A DNA stretch of 64,000 bases from Paguma larvata (GCA_030068075.1 CM057826.1:74373312-74437311), one strand, 5' to 3'. Numbered from the stretch's first letter, positions 34,228 through 45,490 are shown. Translations and numbers: made by a program. The notes: generated by a model from the letters alone, not told the origin.

Positions 34228-34445
34228 AGGATTTTTAAGTGGGATGACATTATATCTATAGATCAATTTTGGAAGAAAGGACACATTTAATATTTTCAGT
34301 GTTCAAACTGCAAACATGGTATAGGACTCCACCAATTTTGGACCTTATTTTTTCTGAATATATTTTAGTTTTTTATATCTAGATCTTGAATATATTTTGT
34401 TAGATTTATTCTAAAACATGGATATTTTGTGGCTATTTAAGTAGT
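34228..34445 (-). mobile_element. Old L1M fragment, ORF2
   Basis: TATCTATAGATCAATTTTGG, AACATGGTATAGGACTCC and TTTGTTAGATTTATTCTAAA follow the antisense of L1 ORF2 between the reverse transcriptase and the C-terminus. Highly decayed. Confidence 0.7.
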
Positions 34446-34554
34446 TAGAGTTGTAAGAAAATTTCCATAATTAAAATCAAACTATCTACTAATATTCACC
34501 ACTCTTTACATACACTTTTAACAGTTGTGGGTTTTGTTATTGAAGTTATTCCCT

Positions 34555-34665
34555 GTCATTTGACTGTAAAATTTATTAAGGCAAGAATCATAAATAGTTT
34601 TATTCACCATTATATCCACAGTGCCTAACTCAATGTATGGAACATAGTAGGCAATGGCTTGAAAA
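34555..34665 (+). mobile_element. LINE-2 3' end
   Basis: ATTAAGGCAAGAATCATAAA, then TTCACCATTATATCCACAGTGCCTAA and GGAACATAGTAGGCAATGGC are the forward L2 3'-end landmarks ('...gtatccccagcgcctagcacagtgcctggcacatagtaggcgc'). Confidence 0.8.
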
Positions 34666-34980
34666 TCGGTTGTCAGTTCCATTTATGTAGAATATTTGGT
34701 TCATAAGCATGCTTTAGAAACACAGATGCCAACCTTCACCATACGCATACTAATTTTCGAACTATTTATTTATGCTAGAAAAACGTGGGACTAGTACATT
34801 TGAATTTAAAAGATAAGGAAGAGAAAGTGTGGAAATAATTTTCTACATGACCAGATAGGGGGAAATTGGTAAAATGATCTTTAGATTTCACTCTCAAGTA
34901 TTTAAAATATGGGGATATATGAGTATAGAAAAATTAGAAAAATTGACTCTGCATTATCAGAATCCACAATAAAGGATTGA

Positions 34981-35190
34981 GGAGGCACCTGGGTGGCTCA
35001 GTCAGTTAAGCGTCCAACTTCAGCTCGGGTCATGATCTCGGGTCCATGAGTTCAAGCCCTGACTGGAGCTCTGTGCTGACAGCTGAGAGGCTGAAGCCTG
35101 CTTCCAATTCTGTGTCTCCCTCTTTCTCTGCCCCTCCCCCGCTCACGCTCTGTCTCTCTCAATAAACACTAAAAATAAAATTAAAAAAAA
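34981..35190 (+). mobile_element. SINEC_Fc-type SINE, full length
   Basis: The forward copy begins GGAGGCACCTGGGTGGCTCA, retains GTTAAGCGTCCAACTTCAGC and ends CTCTCAATAAACACTAAAAA. Target duplications AATAAAGGATTGA and AATAAAGGATCGG flank it. Confidence 0.95.
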
Positions 35191-35210
35191 AATCTAGAAT
35201 AAAGGATCGG

Positions 35211-35683
35211 TCCATTTTATAAACTTGGTAAGGCTCTCTGTTGCATTTACTTCAGAAATCTAGATTTTTATGTGGAACAAAAATTAAAATACTTATAAGG
35301 AAAGCAAACAAGATAGGAAACCTCTAAAGAAACTATGAAAGTTTTTTTAAATCAGATAAGAGAATATACTTACTCTCACATGAGCCAATAAGAACGTCTG
35401 TCTTATTCAGTGACACTTCATAGAGCTACAAAAACAAAGGATTAAACGCAAGAATCAGCTTTTGGTTAGGTATATGAAAAATATTCTAATGGATTTTCCC
35501 AACGAAAAAAGGACCTATCACTCTGTCAAAGATGTATTTTATTCCCCTTGTCAGAGCATGCCTGAAGTCTGTAAGCATTTCTACTATGCTTCCAATTATC
35601 GGTCTTCTCCAACATAAACAATCAGAAAGGCATGATATTGTTCTATCTCCTTAGTGACGATTGTCCTTTAAAAAACAGTTATT
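35211..35683. other. Unassigned stretch
   Basis: No feature recognised. Confidence 0.35.
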
Positions 35684-35912
35684 GGGGCACCTGAGTCGCT
35701 TAGTTGGTTGAGTGTCTGACTCTTGGTTTTGGCTCAGGTCATGATCTCATGATTCATGAGATAAAGTCCCACATCAGGCTCTGTGCTGGCAGTATGGAGC
35801 CTGCTTGAGATTCTCTATCTCTTTCTCGCTCTCCCTCTTCCCCTCCCCTGCCCGTGCTTTCTCTTGCTCTCTCTCTCTAGGAATAAATAAACAACATTTT
35901 AGAAAAAAAATA
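35684..35912 (+). mobile_element. SINEC_Fc-type SINE
   Basis: Forward copy, GGGGCACCTGAGTCGCTTAG to CTCTCTAGGAATAAATAAAC, then an A-rich tail. No clear target duplication. Confidence 0.93.
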
Positions 35913-35941
35913 AACATCAGTAAAAGAACAATTATGTTTAT

Positions 35942-36160
35942 TTTTTATTATTTTTTATTTTTTTAACAGTATTTCATTTTTGAGAGACAGAGTGTGAGTG
36001 CGGGAAGGACAGGGAGAGGGAAGACACGGAATCCAAAACAGGCTCCAGGCTCTGAGCTGTCAGCACAGAGACCGATGAGGACCTTGAACTCAGGCACCCT
36101 GAGGTCATTACCTGAGCTGAAGTCGGACGCCCAACCAACTGAGCCACCGAAGCACCACCT
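35942..36160 (-). mobile_element. SINEC_Fc-type SINE, full length
   Basis: Reverse copy with GAGAGACAGAGTGTGAGTGC, CAAAACAGGCTCCAGGCTCT and the head ACTGAGCCACCGAAGCACCA. The target duplication AACAATTATGTTTA / AACAATTATTTTTA is at 35928-35941 and 36161-36174. It faces the preceding SINE tail-to-tail. Confidence 0.95.
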
Positions 36161-36455
36161 AACAATTATTTTTATATAACACTATATGATAACTACACTG
36201 GAATTAAAATTAAAAACTTAAAAAATTATTTTTATAATGTGAAGAAGTTATACAGTCTTTGTATATTGGACTATATGAAGAAGATATTATATATGTTCTG
36301 ACATATAACATGTATCATTTTTTAGGAGGGGTATGTTTCATTAAAATGAAAACAGTATGATGGGTACATGAACCAAAGAGAATTAAGTATATGGAATAAA
36401 AATATATTTTCTTGTGTCTAATAAACATTTAATAGAATATTCATTACCCTTTTTA

Positions 36456-36618
36456 AAGTTTATTTATTTATTTTGAGAGAGAGAGAGAGAGCACATGCTG
36501 AAGGGGTTAGAGAAAAGAGAGAGAGAGAATCCCAAGCGGGGCTCAAACCCACAAGCCATGTGATCATGACCTGAGCCAAAATGAAGAATCAGACACTTAA
36601 CTGACTGAGTAATGCCCC
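36456..36618 (-). mobile_element. SINEC_Fc-type SINE with internal deletion
   Basis: Reverse copy. The text goes from GAATCCCAAGCGGGGCTCAA directly into the box-B side, so the 'aggctccaggctctgagctgtcagcacagagcc' interval is missing, and the head end is ACTGAGTAATGCCCC. The duplication TATTCATTACCCTTTTT / TATTCATTATCTTTTTT shows both element ends are original. Confidence 0.92.
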
Positions 36619-36639
36619 TATTCATTATCTTTTTTATAA

Positions 36640-38279
36640 TTTTCTTTAATGATATGGCATAAGTTATGTTTTCAAATAGTACTTAATTTTTAAAAACAGA
36701 GCAACAGAAATAACTGCTCCCGATGTCGCCTGCTCCCTTCTGTTATTTGCAGGCATAAGGTCATACATCAATAGCCTTGTGGGTAGATGCAGATACAAGT
36801 AGTGTAATGCGCTGTTTTAATTTAAATGCAAAATATTTATTGCTCTTACATAAAGTCAATAACATCCATACTGGTGAATAAGTGCTTCTGATCCAAATCA
36901 ATTTTTTAAATTACATAAAAATTTATTATAGCTCATAACTTTATATTTCTCTGGATACTGTGTAAATCTTTGAAAACAATTAGCAAATCCAAAAGCACTT
37001 TGTACATCTATGAATTTTTAATGCTCCTTTACATGCCATCTTTCTTCCAAGTTGAAAAAATAATTCCTTTAAATGTCCCATCTCTCTCCAAACCCTTTAA
37101 CTTCCTGCACTAACGGTAGCTATGTAGAACATAAACAACATTAATTTTCATGGCCTATGAATCCGACAACAGTATGAATGGATTTTCAACTGTTTTAAAG
37201 GCCTCCCAGTCACATCTGCCTCCTATACTGCCATTGGCTCAATATGTATGAAACAAACTTCTTAGGTGACATGAAGGCCTGTGAAGAAATGGCACATCAT
37301 ACCAACTCTGAAGTGTTAATCATTAGAGAATAAGGGAGGGGTTTAAATACTTGGTGAAAGCAGAACATGGTAGTAATGAAATCTTTGCTTTATCTGGCCA
37401 ACAGTTGTATATATTCTTCAGGTTCAGATTACACATTTTACTGCGAAGTGTCTTCATCAGAGCCCAGCTATTTATTAGCAAGACTTTACAGCATGAGTTA
37501 AGTTGTTTCAGGGGAGAATTGTAAATGCAGGTTTAGCGTTAGTAAATGAACTTGATGAATGCCAACTCCATCGAATAACCAATGATTGATATTCACTTCT
37601 CATCATTATTGAATAGTTGCTTTTGTTTTTATTATTAATAGAGACTTTTCATGAACCTCTCAGAGAAAATTGTGTTCAACTATTGTTTGTAATGATAAAG
37701 GAGCAGAATTCAGTGTATGCGCTTCAGGGGAATTAGACATGCTGGTGATATCCGATTAATTGCTGAGCTTGAGATGTAAACAAATCATAGCTTTTGCATC
37801 TTGATATTCACTTGATTTTGCCTGAAGGAAGTACACATGTGACTTAATTGGGTTGTTATGGGTTAGAAATGGCAATAAATGATAAATGGTTTGGGTCCCA
37901 AATGTTGCAATAAAATAAGAGTTTGAATCATATGGAAAGAGAGGCTTCAAACTTTTTTTTCCCTTAAGAACTTTATGTGGCATATTTCCTGAGAGAGTGT
38001 GAGCAAAAGCTACCCAGAGTGGGAAAGAAGGGCCAAAAGCACAAGCCCCAACCAGAATGATAATCAGGATGGAGAAGATAGACACATATCATTTCTTTGA
38101 TTTCCAGGTTTGAGACCATCGAGTGACATCATCAAATCCAAATGAGAACCCTCCCAGTGAGCAAAGTCAAGACTCTGAGACAATCTCTCAGAAAAAGGTA
38201 ACTTCTCAGAGGTTTTCCTGAAGAAGAATATAGTAAGTACGGCTAACTTATTACTGTGTTTTAGTTTTAATTTTGTATT
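36640..38279. other. Unassigned, repeat-free stretch; possible conserved non-coding DNA
   Basis: No transposable element is recognised in about 1.6 kb. A TTTTAATTTAAATGCAAAAT segment near 36815 holds adjacent homeodomain-like (TTAATTTAA) and octamer-like (ATGCAAA) motifs. The reverse 109-codon frame at 37756-38085 starts with a hydrophobic stretch but has no recognised domain; it is left uncalled. Regulatory function is inference only. Confidence 0.35.
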
Positions 38280-38590
38280 TTGTAGTAATTTTAGATTTAC
38301 AGAAAAATTGGAAAGATAGAATTCTCTACCTTATCTCATACACCCTTCATCTAGATTTTTTGCCAGTGTTAAATTTTACACCATGAGAGCCAACATTTGT
38401 GTACTACCAGCAGCTAAAGTCCAGATTCGATTCACATTTCCTCAGATTTTTTCTAAGAGTGCTCTTTATCTGCTTCAGGCTCCATCCACAATAGCACATT
38501 GCATTTAATTATTAATTATCATTCCTCCTTTGTCTCTTCGAATCTGTGACTGTATTTAAGTCTTGTTTTATTATGACCTTGATAATTTTG
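38280..38590 (-). mobile_element. Old L1M-type 3' fragment
   Basis: TTTTAGATTTACAGAAAAATTGG, then CATACACCCTTCATCTAGAT, CAGATTCGATTCACATTTCC, CACATTGCATTTAATTATT and TTGTCTCTTCGAATCTGTGA follow a well-known L1M 3'UTR text in reverse. Confidence 0.7.
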
Positions 38591-39442
38591 AAAAAAATAT
38601 TTAAAAATTGAAGGATTATTGTCTTTAGACACAACTTACGAAAATACATTTGAATTATGATCTATCCTTCCATTTCGTCAGACAATCCATAGCTAAGAGA
38701 GCACTAGTCTAGCAATACTGAAGAAGATAGAAATAGTGCCATACTATGGATGTTGACAGGACAAAGAAAATCTTTTAAACAAAAGATAAACTGTGGGCAT
38801 TGTATGTGGGTCCAACTACTGGGACATGAGAGGAAAATCACAGAAGTTACAAAATAATAAAGAAAAAAGACAAAGTGACTGAGGTCAACAGGACATATAT
38901 ATGTAGTTCAGATTGTAAATAATTTTATACTAGAATTTTTTCAATATAATTCTGTCATTCTGAACTTAGTACTATTCTTTCCTACTTTCTTTGATTCCAC
39001 AACATATTGAGAGTTTGATAAATTGTATATCTCGTCTATTTATTAGATATGTTGAAAAAATGGTGACAATAAAATAGAGCAGATGGTAGAGAATAGACTT
39101 GTTTAGAGAAGAAAATTGAAGATTATACAGCATTGAGGGAATGGGAAGTCTGGTACTTCTTTATTTCTGCAGGCAACAATATTATCCCTTTATTTCTAGA
39201 AATAGTTCCTCTAGGCAATGTTCATTGAAATCGATCTTATGAAATAGTTCAAACTCCCATGCATATAAGTTATTAATGTAGAATCTTGTATTATCTGTCA
39301 AGTACTGATGGATAATGAAATATGTGTTTCAGATTCATCTGTTTTCCCACATTGTTTTCATTCTTTAAGTCACTTGCCTCAATTTAAATGCTATTACTTA
39401 TTCTTTTATCTGTTAAGAATTATTGATGGAGATGGATGGTAC
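38591..39442. other. Unassigned stretch
   Basis: No feature recognised. Confidence 0.35.
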
Positions 39443-39822
39443 TGTCAAAGACAAAATTCACTAGACAATTAAGAGATGATTTTACTGGGCCATTGCAATA
39501 GGCAGGACAGGACATATCCGAAAATTGAAGTGTCCCAGCAGAGTATTTTTGCCTTAGCAATTTTTATAGGGAGGGGGAGAAAGTTACAGTCAGGGTGCCT
39601 TACACTCAGAGTTATTTTGTATGTAGGGGGGTGTCAGTCACTTATTTGGATGGGAAATGTTATCTCTGTGTCAGGCTAGTTTCTGGGGGACACACCATTC
39701 TAATCCTAATTACTCCTGGGACAAACGACATGACACTGACTAGGGATGAAAGGGGAAGGAAATAGGTCTGGCTTTGTCATTAGGTATAGGCAAAGGGAAA
39801 GGACTGTTTTTCATCTTACACA
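39443..39822 (-). mobile_element. Solo-LTR-like element
   Basis: In reverse the 380-bp segment starts TGTGTAAGATGAAAAACAG and ends CTTTGACA, giving TG...CA ends. A TATA-box-like CCCTATAAAAATTGC lies near 39557-39571 (reverse strand), with an AGTAAA-type poly(A) region about 90 bp beyond it, as expected of a U3-R-U5 order. No target duplication could be confirmed. The 67-codon forward frame at 39476-39679 lies inside and is not a gene. Confidence 0.5.
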
Positions 39823-39948
39823 TACCCTTCATAAAAATATTCACGTGGCTTTATTTTTTCCACTAAATATTCTATCATTACCCATGGTGTGAAATATGTT
39901 CAATACCATATTTAAGACTAACTGGATCATGCATAATCATCTTTTTAA

Positions 39949-40520
39949 ATTCTGCTTGGGATATGAGGACAGGCTGGATTCTCAAATTTCTTCACAAATG
40001 AGACAAGAATGACTGACTGTCCAAACAAACAAACAAACAAACAAACAAAGGCCTTTCTCCTCTAGAGAAATGACTAATATGAAGTCCATACAGTTTTGGG
40101 ATTTGTATTTTAGAATTTCATATTGTTCAGATATAACAATAATTTCATTTTTCTGGGAATATGCAGTAGCAAATGCACTGTTTAGAAATATTCTTTTCTA
40201 ATATTCAGACATTTGCTATGTCTAGTACTGCTGTCTGTATCTTGTTGATATTTTATTTTCAGATATTTCTTTGAAAAGTTACGTTGACCTAAATTTTCGA
40301 TTCAGCCTATAATTCTTGACTTTTCCATTTTGCCTGTGGAGTTTACTACTAGCATTCTGAACGGTTTTAAAGCAGTAGTTTTTCAGAGTAATTATTGAAA
40401 TTAGCCTTACTTTATTTTATTGGGTAGTTTCCATCTCTGAGACTTATTTATTTTATAATTGGAAGTTTGTACCTCTTAATCCCCTTTACCTGTTTCACTC
40501 ATCCTCTTACCCTCTGACAA
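39949..40520 (+). repeat. Direct duplication, copy 1 (source-like)
   Basis: This 572-bp segment recurs at 61986-62545 in the same orientation. The two differ at about 13 positions plus a length difference in the CAAA tract. The left 460 bp or so is not a repeat I recognise; the right 105 bp is L1 3'UTR. Here the L1 continues past the boundary (GTTCTCTGTATTTAAGAGTA), so this copy looks ancestral. Confidence 0.95.
40022..40050 (+). repeat. (CAAA)n tract
   Basis: Seven CAAA units within duplication copy 1. Copy 2 has a shorter, interrupted version, with ten neighbouring bases missing. Confidence 0.95.
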
Positions 40521-41395
40521 GCACTAGCTGGTTCTCTGTATTTAAGAGTATGTTTTGTTTGTTCATTTGCTTTGTTTTTTAGGTTCCACATAAAAGTGAA
40601 ATCATATGGCATTTGTCTTTCTCTGACTTAGCTCACTTACATTGCACCCTCTGTGTCCATCCATGTTGTTGCAAATGGAAAGATTTCATTCTTTTGTATG
40701 GCTGAGTAATATTGCATTGTGTGTGTACATGTGTGTGTGCATGTGTGTACACCACTTCTTTGTCCACTCATGTACTAACAGACATTTAGGTTCCTTCCAT
40801 ACCTTGGCTAGTATAAGTAATGCTACAGTAAACATAAGAGTGCATACATCTTTTTGGATTAGTGTTTTCATTTTCTTTGGATAAAAACCCAGGAGTGGAA
40901 TTACTGGATCATATGGTATTTCTATTTTTAATTTTTTGAGAAACCTCTATACCTGTTTGAACAGTGGATGCACAGTTTACATTCCCACAAACATTGACTG
41001 AGGGTTTTCTTTTTCCAATTGTTATTTCTTATCTTTTTGATATTAGCCAATTGGACTGGAATGAGTTGGACTGTAAATCTATATCTGTAACTATATATCT
41101 ATAACTATATGTATATACATATTTTAAAGCATCTGTTCAGGTCCTCTGCTCATTTTTAAATCAGATTCTTTTTTTTGGTGTTGAGTTTTATAAGATTTTT
41201 ATATATTGTGGATATTAGCCTTCTATGAGATAGATCATTCGCAAGTATCTTCTCTCCCTCAGTAGGTTGCCTTTTTGTTTTGTTGATGGTTTCCTTTACT
41301 GTGTAAAAGCTTTTTTAATTTGGTATAGTCCCAGTAGTTTATTCTTGATTTTGGAGACATATCTATAAATATGTTGCTAAGGAATTAGCCATATT
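40415..41395 (-). mobile_element. L1 fragment (L1MA-like), 3'UTR and ORF2 C-terminus
   Basis: Reverse L1 with GAAGTTTGTACCTCTTAATC, CCACATAAAAGTGAAATCAT, TATTGCATTGTGTGTGTACA, AGTAATGCTACAGTAAACAT and GTAGGTTGCCTTTTTGTTTT in order. The reverse frame at 40686-40871 keeps decayed C-terminal residues (ALLILAKVWKEPK). A (GT)-rich stretch at 40716-40750 and a TA-rich stretch near 41085 are internal. Inactive. Confidence 0.9.
40716..40750 (+). repeat. Imperfect (GT)n in L1
   Basis: GTGTGTGTACATGTGTGTGT and its continuation, at the usual L1 position near the ORF2 stop. Confidence 0.85.
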
Positions 41396-42419
41396 TTATA
41401 AGAATTATGTATGTATGATGAAGGATTATGTATGGAGTGTTGAGTACATTTGTAAATGTTAAAATTCATAGTGTGAATCAAGATTCCATTACTAAGCAGA
41501 ACAATTTTGCATTTTAGAAATGGTTTTGGTGATTCTGCTATGCATATCTTGTCTTAGTGCTGAGTCCTGGAGGGGATACGCCCAAAGAATAATGTGTCTG
41601 TTACTTTAGATATAGAGGGAGAGAAAAATTTCCCTCCCAATCATCCTTTCTTTGTTCTAAAGGAAATATTAGAAGCTCTAGTAAGTGAAGGGAGCTCTCT
41701 TTTCTAGAACTTCACAAATTCTAGATCCTATTTTAGTTTGGATCCTTGGAACTTCATCTAAACACAAAGAAAGAGTTGACCTTGGATATATGCTATGAGT
41801 ATGAATAATTTATTGAGAATTTGAGTAAAAAACTAAGAATGATTTCCGTACCACCAAATAGTGCCCCTGCCCACCTCCCCACTCAACACACACACCAAGA
41901 AATGCATTTAGTGTTATATTAAATATGATTTACTTTGGAAAAACAATTTTGCTCTTACACATTTTGAAATTTAGAAGAAACAGTTTTACTAAACAGTAAA
42001 AAAAAAAAAGTTAGTATCTAGTATTTAATTTGTGTGGAAAAGACTGCTTGGTTTAGACAATATTTTATCATAATCCAATAATATGGTGAATAATGATAAC
42101 TATCAGAAGGTGATAACTGATGCTTAAAAAGGCAGATGAGACTTAGGTAAATCTATATATTGTCTCTGTATGGCAAATAATTTGAAAATTTTTTATGTGG
42201 GAGATAAAACAAATTCATATCAAAAAGATATTTTAAATATAACATGGAAAATATTAAGGTATATATGCTTATTCAGATAATTCCACCTTCTCTGTACATA
42301 GTTCCGGTTCCATTGTCGTTTGATATGGAGAAGTAGAGAAAAGTAGAATAATCAAGGAAAAGCATATTTGGTTTATATTAAAAGAAATTAAATCTGTTTA
42401 TCAAAAATAGCCAATATCT
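41396..42419. other. Unassigned stretch
   Basis: No gene or repeat family recognised. Confidence 0.35.
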
Positions 42420-42906
42420 GCACAGCAAAAGGAAAGAATTAAAGACAGAATGGCAATTAAAGTTTTACTGGGGTCAACACTAAGTTTGAAGGAGCAGCCC
42501 TTGAGATGATAAGAACTTTGAGGGAAAAGCTATCCAAAGATGAGTTTTAGATCGACAGTGCTGTGTTTAAGGATGGAATGCAAGTTTCCAGGCTTCCTTT
42601 TCAGGTACATTGCATCAGTATTACATCATTTTCAAGTCTTTTGGAGCTGAGTTTATGGTCCTTTAGAATGTGACTTACCAAGTCACAATGGGCCTTACCA
42701 AGAAAATAAGAGAAGAATAAGTTACAAAAAATAAAGCAATTATTAAGAACCACCCCCCCACCCCGCCAGGACCACACCAATACCACAAAGGTATAAGCAA
42801 GTTCCTTGCGTTCGAGTCTCTTCCGCAGCACACCCTTGTCACCCTGTGGAATTCATGCTCCCACAGAATGTATAGGTAGGTAGGATGACTGCAGTGGGGG
42901 CCTATC
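42420..42906 (-). mobile_element. Possible solo LTR
   Basis: The reverse reading starts TGATAGGCCCCCACTGCAGT and ends in a CAGTAAAACTTTAATTGCCA...TGTGCA segment resembling the end of the LTR-like element at 39443-39822. It contains a CCACCCCCCCACCCCGCC tract near 42751. Weak evidence; it could be unique sequence. Confidence 0.3.
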
Positions 42907-43890
42907 AAAAAGAATGATAATTCGGTTCTTTCTTCACCTGCATCACTTTATCCAAAAATATAAACTTGGACTAAAGTAATTAAAACTGCAAAATAGAAGA
43001 CATTGAAGAAAGAGGCTCTATTTCCTAATAATAACCAGCCAGGATCTGGTGGATGCCACTGTGGAGACCGTTCCTTTGGCATTGCCACTGCGGGTTAACA
43101 GGTCACAAGGTATGTCTGGGAGCTAAAGAGAAAAGTTATGTAAAATGCAGTGTTGAATTTGAAACAGGATGATGTTCTGCCTTCAGTATTTGGAGATCAA
43201 ATGATCATTTAATTTTGATGCAAAAATATTCTGGGATGTTGGAGAGCAAAGTGAACAGGTCTGCTGCAGTACATCGGGGAACTTCTCAAAAACTTCTCAG
43301 AGGACAGTAAATAAGAGGAATAAATGGCTCTAACTCAGCATTCATAGGGAAGAGTTTAATGATAAATCTAATTCTGATAAATGGGGAAAAATACATAGTT
43401 AGAAAAATATGACTAAAGAAGTGAAGCCAAACTTCTCAGTGAAAGTGGAAAAAAATATGAACACTTCTTAATTACAATGGTATCGACTCTGACAGTACTA
43501 ACATTGACATGTGAGCCAAAATGAAAACAGTTTCTTTAGAGGAAGCAATTATATAGCTATTTAATTACAAACAGTTTAGGCAGAACTGGGTTCTACCAGA
43601 GTTATTAGGAAATAGCGAAACGCAGAGAAGAAATAGGCAAGAAATTCCACAAGACAAAAGAAACAATATGGAAAGAGTAGGAATTGTGTTGACAAAAATT
43701 AGCAGTGAAAATATTTTATTTAAAACATTTTATTTTTCTTAAACGTTTTTATTTAAATATTTTAGTTAATTTTTTTATTAAAAATGTGATGTTAATAAAA
43801 ATTCTTAACTTTTTTTGGGAGAAAAAGGAACTGGGTTCCATACTCACTCAAATGGATGACTTAAGCTTTCAAACAACTAAACTATAAAAT
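42907..43890. other. Unassigned stretch
   Basis: Nothing recognised. 43020-43110 is locally GC-richer, but with no splice-flanked open frame. Confidence 0.35.
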
Positions 43891-43898
43891 TTCTAGAA

Positions 43899-44465
43899 CT
43901 GCGCTGTCTAATGTGATAGCTGCTAACTTCAGATGGCTTTTGAGAACTTGAAATATGGCTGGTGTAATTGGCAACATTTTAATTTTATTTAATTTATATT
44001 TATTTTAAAACTGATATTTGATTCAGTCATTAGAAAATATTTAGACATGATTGGAAAAACTCGATATGTCATCTACATTTTAAACTGTAAATTTTATAAA
44101 ATTAAAATAAAAAATCACTAAATTCACACCTGAAACCACTGCTACACTTTATGTTAACTAACGTGAATTTAAATAAAATCTTGGGAAAAAAAAAAGAAAA
44201 AAATGAATACTAAGATACAGATCAAGTATTTCCAATGAAAACTTTGCAATTTGTCATGTAAGTGTAAAATACGCCCATCTTAAAATACTGTAAGATATCT
44301 CATTAATAACTGTTACATTGATTACATGTTTAAATAACAATTAGGATATTTGAATTAAAATATATTATCAAATTGACTTTACTTGTTTTTTAATCTTTTT
44401 TAATGTGACTACTAGAAAAATTTAAATTATATATCTGACTCACAACATACTTTCACTTAGCACTA
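43899..44465. mobile_element. hAT-type non-autonomous DNA transposon, nearly complete, with nested L1 tail
   Basis: The left terminus CTGCGCTGTCTAATGTGATA and the right terminus (ACTTTCACTTAGCACTAT) are decayed complementary ends of the CAGNGCTGTCCAATAG type. 8-bp flanks TTCTAGAA / TTCTAGAT (43891-43898 and 44466-44473) fit a hAT target duplication. Internal blocks GAGAACTTGAAATATGGCTG, TAAGTGTAAAATACGCCC, GATATCTCATTAATAACTGT and TTTAATGTGACTACTAGAAA agree with a well-known mammalian family. No transposase is present. An L1 3' tail lies inside. Confidence 0.7.
44114..44200 (+). mobile_element. L1 3' tail nested in the hAT element
   Basis: TCACTAAATTCACACCTGAA, CTACACTTTATGTTAACTAA, then GAATTTAAATAAAATCTTGG and an A-rich tail: the last ~85 bp of a carnivore L1. 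Confidence 0.82.
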
Positions 44466-44619
44466 TTCTAGATAAAACAAGGTTTTAATATATTTATGAT
44501 CCTAAGATAGAGAAATCCTTTCAACCAGAAATCAGAAATCATTTAACCAGAAATTGTTTTTCAATCCTTTTAATGTAAAGCTACAAAGGGGAATAAAAAC
44601 ATTCTGTTTTGCAAAGTAA

Positions 44620-45490
44620 TGACACAAAAAAAGGGACAAATAAAAGTAGGAAAAACCATATTTTCAAACAACTTTATTAATGTGCAAAAGACTCAACCAA
44701 GATTTAGAAAATAGGCAAATTATGAATCAGCAATTGAAAGTAAAATAACAGGAATTGGAAATATTAGTACATACATATAAAGACATGTAGCGTCATTTGT
44801 AAATAAAAAAATAGAAAATACAAATAAGATAGCATCTTTTAAACCATGAGCTACCTGGTAATTGACAGAAAATGAGAGACAGAAAAAAAGGAAAGAAAGA
44901 GAGATAATAAGTTAGGGACTAGATTCATGGCAACTCCTCACCTTTAAGACCAAAATGGATAGCTGTACAAATTAAAATTATGAACGACAGATTCCAGATG
45001 TAGTAATCTGTCATAGGGCTATACTTAAAAAATATGCTTCTTTACAACAGATATGTTTTGCTATACTGCATATAATAGCAAAATAAGTTGATAAAAGTTT
45101 AATAAGCAGAAATTATTTAAATAAATTCTGGTGTGGATGTGTGTGCCTATTTATTTATATACAAAAAACGAGTTATATCTTTATCATGCTGATTTGAAAA
45201 TATACCCACAATATACTATGGCAAAAGGCAATAGATGGAATGTTTATAGTACAATGTACTAGATACTAAAAGAAAAAATTGAGTGAAAAATCTATATGTT
45301 CCTATCAAAAGATAGGAACTGACATGAATTTACTCATTTATGTAGCCATCTGTTTATTATTGTGAAATGCAAAAAAACATGTTAACAGTAGGTACGTATA
45401 AGAAGAGGGGAATGTAGGAGGGAGTATGGAATTTTCCTTTTCGTTTTATACATTTGAAATTTAAATGACTTATATTTTCAAATTCATCAA
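44620..45490 (+). mobile_element. Old L1M-type 3' region, forward
   Basis: Forward blocks: TATAATAGCAAAATAAGTTG, AATTATTTAAATAAATTCTGGT and CAAAAGGCAATAGATGGAATG. An AAGAGGGGAATGTAGGAGGGAG segment and a TACATTTGAAATTTAAATG end follow. The order matches the ORF2 end and 3'UTR of an L1ME/HAL1-like element. The left limit is uncertain. Confidence 0.5.

Noticed and set aside
37756..38085. 109-codon reverse frame with a hydrophobic N-terminus
   Set aside because: Hydrophobicity follows from AT-rich codons and no domain is recognised. Kept only as a test suggestion in findings.
39949..40520. L1 3' transduction as the origin of the direct duplication
   Set aside because: A reverse-strand L1 with 3' transduction would leave a poly(T) at the left edge of copy 2 (61986) and flanking duplications; neither is visible, and the L1 is too decayed to be an active source.
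42751..42775. C-rich tract as a possible promoter or CpG island
   Set aside because: Very short, with few CpGs and no surrounding GC enrichment.
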